A stretch of 64,000 nucleotides of DNA from Galactobacillus timonensis (lineage in GTDB: Bacteria > Bacillota_I > Bacilli_A > Erysipelotrichales > Erysipelotrichaceae), in assembly GCF_900240265.1 (NCBI RefSeq), contig NZ_LT964739.1, forward strand, positions 1,928,170-1,992,169. Reading direction: 5' to 3'. Numbering within the stretch: the stretch's first letter is position 1; each line of letters begins with the position of its first letter. The notes beneath the pieces were generated by a model. That model searched no databases, had not been told where the DNA came from, and saw only the letters and a list, made by a program, of their open reading frames with translations. The position numbers and the translations under genes are program-made. Shown piece by piece: positions 60,565 to 64,000 of this stretch.

Positions 60565-62331
60565 TTGCGAATTCCTGAGGAAGAAGTGGATGCTGTACGG
60601 CAGAAAGCGGATATCGTTCAGGTCGTCAGCAAATATCTGAAGGTGCAGCGCTCCGGCAATGATTATCGGGCGCTGTGCCCGTTTCATGATGATCATTCTC
60701 CTTCAATGCATATTTCCCCCTCCCGGCAGATATTCAAGTGTTTTGTCTGTGGGGCCGGTGGAAATGTTTTTACATTTGTGCAGCGCTATGAGAACGTTTC
60801 GTTTCCGGAAGCGGTACAGGAGGTGGCGTCCATTGTCGGCGTCCCGCTGTCGGTCCACGGTGATGAACGGCAGATTGATCCGCACAAAGAAACGCTCTAC
60901 AAGATTCTGAAGGAAACGATCCGCTACAGCATGTTTCAGATCAATACCCCTGAGGCAAAGGCGGAAAAGGAATATCTAGACGGCCGCGGTCTGGACAGTG
61001 AGGTCCGCAAGACATTTGAGATCGGCTACAATCCGCCGGGCTCTCATCTCTATGAATTTCTCAAGGCCAAAGGCTATAAGGAAGAGGATATGGCCGCATG
61101 CAATGTCGTTCGTCCGGGAAGCTTCGGGATGAGCGATGTTTTTGCTGGGCGGATTACATTTCCAATCCATGATGCCTATGGCAACCCGATCGGCTTCTCC
61201 GCCCGTACAATCGACAAGAACAATCCGAGCAAATATATCAATACCAATGATACGGAGCTCTTCCATAAGAGTGATCTTGTCTATAACGCACACCGCGCCA
61301 AGGCGGCTGCCCGCAAGCAGGGAAAGCTGTATATCTGTGAAGGCGTGACGGATGTCATTGCCATGGCAAGAGCCGGCGTTGAAAATGCGGTTTGCACCCT
61401 GGGCACTTCGTGCACCGAGCATCAGATCGGACTGATGAAAAATCTGTGTCCGACCCTTGTGTTCTGTTACGATGGAGATGATGCAGGCCAGGCTGCAACC
61501 TGGCGGGCTGCTCATATGGCTTTGGCTGCCGGGGCGGATGTTCACGTGATCCGCAATATAACCAAACTGGATCCGGATGAAATCATCCGCCAGCGGGGCG
61601 CCGAAGCGCTTCAGGATCTGTTAAAGCAGGAGATCGTGTGGCCGGAATTCATGCTCGCGTATCTTTCGCGCAGCGTCAATTTTGCAAATTATCTCGAGAA
61701 AAAGGAATATGCGGCAAAGGCGCAGAAAGAGATTGCGGCTCTGAGTGATCCCGTGGACCGGGAACATTTTGCCAAGGTCCTTGAAGATCAGACGGGCTTC
61801 ACGATTCAGGTGAATGCGGACAAGGATGCTTCGAACCGTTCGCTTCCTGCACGGCACGAAGCATATGCCAGTGCCCGTACACCGGATGGGACGGTGCAGG
61901 CAGAGGAACAGATTCTTGCGATGATGCTTGCCTCGCGGCAGGCTGCGCAGCACTATACGGAGGCTGGCGGATTTCTGATGGATCCGCTGCACAGCGAGGT
62001 AGCGAATCTGATCGTCGACGCCTACCGGTCCTGGAATGAAGTGACGCCGGCCCGTCTGATTGATGCGGCACGTCTGCAGGAACAGAAGGATCTGATCTCG
62101 GGCCTTGCGGAAAGCTGGGCGTATCAGGAGCCCTATGATCCTAAGAAAATGGAAGGGGCGCTGCGTCAGATCAAGGCCGCTTCCCAGAAGAAGACGACAG
62201 AGCGCCTCCGCCGACAGCTGAATCAGCCGATGGATGCTGAGACGGCGGCGGAAGTGATGAAGAAATATCAGGACAGTCTGAAAGCACTGAGGAGGTACTA
62301 CGATGAGGAAAACAGCGATGGCTCCCTCTGA
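60565..62331 (+). CDS. dnaG: DNA primase DnaG
   Basis: The 588-residue primase has the zinc ribbon Cys38, His41, Cys59, Cys62. The RNA polymerase core has TOPRIM with EGVTDVIAM (about 258-266) and YDGDDAG (about 300-306). A C-terminal helicase-binding region completes it. The start is a TTG at 60565 with AAAGGA upstream. It lies 18 bases after glyS and overlaps rpoD by 29 bases, forming the classical macromolecular-synthesis operon. Confidence 0.96.
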   Translation: MRIPEEEVDAVRQKADIVQVVSKYLKVQRSGNDYRALCPFHDDHSPSMHISPSRQIFKCFVCGAGGNVFTFVQRYENVSFPEAVQEVASIVGVPLSVHGDERQIDPHKETLYKILKETIRYSMFQINTPEAKAEKEYLDGRGLDSEVRKTFEIGYNPPGSHLYEFLKAKGYKEEDMAACNVVRPGSFGMSDVFAGRITFPIHDAYGNPIGFSARTIDKNNPSKYINTNDTELFHKSDLVYNAHRAKAAARKQGKLYICEGVTDVIAMARAGVENAVCTLGTSCTEHQIGLMKNLCPTLVFCYDGDDAGQAATWRAAHMALAAGADVHVIRNITKLDPDEIIRQRGAEALQDLLKQEIVWPEFMLAYLSRSVNFANYLEKKEYAAKAQKEIAALSDPVDREHFAKVLEDQTGFTIQVNADKDASNRSLPARHEAYASARTPDGTVQAEEQILAMMLASRQAAQHYTEAGGFLMDPLHSEVANLIVDAYRSWNEVTPARLIDAARLQEQKDLISGLAESWAYQEPYDPKKMEGALRQIKAASQKKTTERLRRQLNQPMDAETAAEVMKKYQDSLKALRRYYDEENSDGSL

Positions 62332-63802
62332 AGAGGAAGCCGGGGCAGTTTATGGGACGGCGAAGGATTATCTTCGTGCCCGCCGTTTCTCAATGCAGGT
62401 CAAGAAATACGAAAATCAGCTGGAACATGAGGAAAACGCTTCTTTTGCGCGGTTTCTGAAGGCAAAGAAAGAGATGTTTCAGGAAGCCGCTCCTGTTTCA
62501 GAAGAAAAGGAAATTGCTGTCGCCGAAACAGCCGTCATTGATCCTTACTGCTATGAGGGAAAGAAAAAGATCCTGAAGACCTTCGATGAGCTGAAAGAAG
62601 ATTTCAAGACTGTCTATGAACAGAACGGTGTTCTTTATCAGCGTGATATCGTCAATGCCCTGGAACACATTGATATGGATGATGAATCCATGGACCGGCT
62701 GTGGGACTGGTTCAACGAACAGGGGATGAACGTGCTTGAAGATGAGGACCTCGGCCTGGATGACGGGGATGAAGAGGCTGCGATTCTCGATGAAGATCTT
62801 TCTGACGCGGATGAAGATGCGCAGGAGATGGATGAAGCGGACAGCGACGAAGCGGATGAGGATGATGCCGATGATGAAGAGGATGATTCTTCTTCGGCGG
62901 TAGAAGAGACACCTGCCTATATGCGCCGCCTGATTTCTGCGGCTTACAATTCCCGCGGCGGAGCCGTTACTCTTGGTGATCCGGTCAAGATGTACCTGAA
63001 GGAAATCGGCCGCATTCCTCTTTTGAAGCCGGAGGATGAGCCGGGCATTGCCAAGCGCATCGAAGAAGGTGATGAGGCGGCGAGGGATCTCTTGATTTCG
63101 TCGAACCTGCGTCTTGTCGTATCGATTGCCAAGAAGTATGTCGGACGGGGCATGCTGTTTCTGGATCTGATCCAGGAGGGCAACCTCGGTCTGGTCAAGG
63201 CGGTGGAGAAGTTTGACTATCGCAAGGGATTCAAGTTCTCGACCTATGCGACCTGGTGGATCCGTCAGGCCATCACGCGTGCCATTGCCGATCAGGCCCG
63301 TACCATCCGCATTCCGGTGCATATGGTGGAAACCATCAATAAGATGTCACGCATTCAGCGCAATCTGTCGCAGGAGCTTGGACGTGATCCTTCGCCGGCG
63401 GAGATCGCTGCCAAAATGGACGGCATGACAGCGGAACGGGTGCGGGAAATTCAGAAGATTGCCATGGAGCCGGTGTCACTTGAGACACCGATCGGCGAAG
63501 AGGATGATTCGCACCTCGGTGATTTCATTGAGGACAAGGATGCCGTTTCGCCCAACGAATATGCCAGCAACCAGCAGCTGAAGGATGAGATCAACTATGT
63601 ACTCTCCGGCCTGACGGAACGTGAAGAAAAGGTGCTGCGGCTGCGTTTTGGCCTCTATGACGGCAAGACGCGGACGCTGGAGGAAGTCGGCAGAGAGTTC
63701 AATGTGACCCGTGAGCGGATCCGTCAGATCGAAGCGAAGGCGCTGCGGAAGCTGAAGCACCCGACGCGCTCGAAGCGGTTGAAGGAGTATTTCGGAAAGT
63801 GA
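62303..63802 (+). CDS. rpoD: Primary RNA polymerase sigma factor
   Basis: The 499-residue protein has regions 1.2 to 4 of a housekeeping sigma: [11 protein letters not shown] (about 228-238), [12 protein letters not shown] (about 267-278), [10 protein letters not shown] (about 315-324, -10 recognition) and the region 4 [20 protein letters not shown] (about 470-486). At about 130 residues longer than usual Bacillota SigA, it has a long N-terminal part with a very acidic stretch (about 148-205, nearly all Asp/Glu). AGGAGG at the right spacing fixes the start inside dnaG. Confidence 0.97.
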   Translation: MRKTAMAPSEEEAGAVYGTAKDYLRARRFSMQVKKYENQLEHEENASFARFLKAKKEMFQEAAPVSEEKEIAVAETAVIDPYCYEGKKKILKTFDELKEDFKTVYEQNGVLYQRDIVNALEHIDMDDESMDRLWDWFNEQGMNVLEDEDLGLDDGDEEAAILDEDLSDADEDAQEMDEADSDEADEDDADDEEDDSSSAVEETPAYMRRLISAAYNSRGGAVTLGDPVKMYLKEIGRIPLLKPEDEPGIAKRIEEGDEAARDLLISSNLRLVVSIAKKYVGRGMLFLDLIQEGNLGLVKAVEKFDYRKGFKFSTYATWWIRQAITRAIADQARTIRIPVHMVETINKMSRIQRNLSQELGRDPSPAEIAAKMDGMTAERVREIQKIAMEPVSLETPIGEEDDSHLGDFIEDKDAVSPNEYASNQQLKDEINYVLSGLTEREEKVLRLRFGLYDGKTRTLEEVGREFNVTRERIRQIEAKALRKLKHPTRSKRLKEYFGK

Positions 63803-63805
63803 TCT

Positions 63806-64000
63806 ATGAATCAGCGTATTCTTGAAATTGCAGAAATGGTTGATCGGGGTGCAGTGCTGGCGGACATCGGCACGGACCATGGTCAGCTGTGCATCGTTCT
63901 GGCTGAGAAGCGCTGGATCAAAAAGGCCTATGCGTGTGATGTTGCGCATGGGCCTTTATGTGCAGCCCAGAAGAACATTCAGTCTGCCGGCGTTGAAGAC
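63806..64000 (+). CDS. trmK: tRNA (adenine-22-N1)-methyltransferase TrmK, N-terminal part
   Basis: 65 residues are visible before the window ends. They begin RILEIAEMVDRG and have the SAM-binding ADIGTDHGQL (about 19-28), the pattern of the TrmK family. TrmK methylates A22 of tRNA. It starts 3 bases after rpoD, as in other Firmicutes. The 3' end is missing. Confidence 0.9.
   Translation, partial: MNQRILEIAEMVDRGAVLADIGTDHGQLCIVLAEKRWIKKAYACDVAHGPLCAAQKNIQSAGVED

Noticed and set aside
1..64000. CRISPR arrays, rRNA genes, replication origins, defence-system operons
   Set aside because: No regularly spaced repeats, rRNA segments, DnaA-box clusters or nuclease/toxin cassettes were recognised anywhere in the window.

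Overview
The window is chromosomal DNA of a low-to-mid GC member of the Bacillota (Firmicutes). The evidence is a SufC-D-S-U-B iron-sulfur operon with the zinc protein SufU, a PP2C/PASTA-kinase pair, FtsA/FtsZ, EzrA, RqcH, a single-chain glycyl-tRNA synthetase, and a gene order that largely follows the Bacillus subtilis backbone. The overall style suggests a gut Erysipelotrichia-type organism, but there is no rRNA or other decisive marker here, so that is inference.

Layout. 1-816: 3' end of a group II intron with its maturase. 829-3464 (minus): HIT hydrolase and two S/A-rich secreted foldases. 3621-8944: SUF operon with a folate gene. 8987-9132: tRNA-Val with promoter and terminator. 9190-10546: decayed accessory DNA (broken HTH gene, broken IS1595-like transposase). 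10741-11958: UPF0158-GNAT fusion and a small membrane protein. 11986-12807: proC (minus). 12838-21984: priA-rsmB-rlmN-prpC-prkC-rsgA-rpe-thiN. 22004-24604: a three-gene ISL3-family element. 24649-27448: rpmB (minus), ftsA, ftsZ. 27479-33546: flavodoxin, membrane-anchored glucosaminidase, ParB-like protein, convergent rqcH, gmk. 33566-36303 (minus): XRE regulator, rpsD with a long structured leader, a FemX-type ligase. 36365-40742: ezrA, nifS, thiI and a small protein. 40741-42424: two divergent proteins resembling phosphatases that have lost catalytic residues. 42442-47928: corC-type protein, rsmE, mtaB, murE, deoC. 47950-50374: L,D-transpeptidase, rpsU, phoH. 50396-56050: accessory block (fucO-like dehydrogenase, TetR regulator, an intact ISL3-family IS with exact 8-bp target duplication, Na/Pi cotransporter) that separates phoH from ybeY. 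56075-64000: ybeY-dgkA-cdd-era-recO-glyS-dnaG-rpoD-trmK.

How the genes work together. Most are housekeeping: Fe-S cluster assembly, peptidoglycan synthesis and remodelling, divisome assembly, ribosome and tRNA modification, and the primase/sigma macromolecular-synthesis operon. Genes are packed with many 4-base ATGA overlaps. Promoters very often carry an extended -10 (TGN before the hexamer), and several place the predicted transcription start at or next to the start codon.

The most unusual signals are regulatory and structural. Intrinsic terminators lie inside neighbouring coding regions; the convergent rqcH and ParB-like genes each carry the other's terminator. A 12-bp hairpin with a short T tract lies in the first codons of the folate gene that overlaps sufB. 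Both ISL3-family elements sit between a minus-strand gene and its terminator. One of them has a set of repeated TTGGGGGA boxes at both ends.
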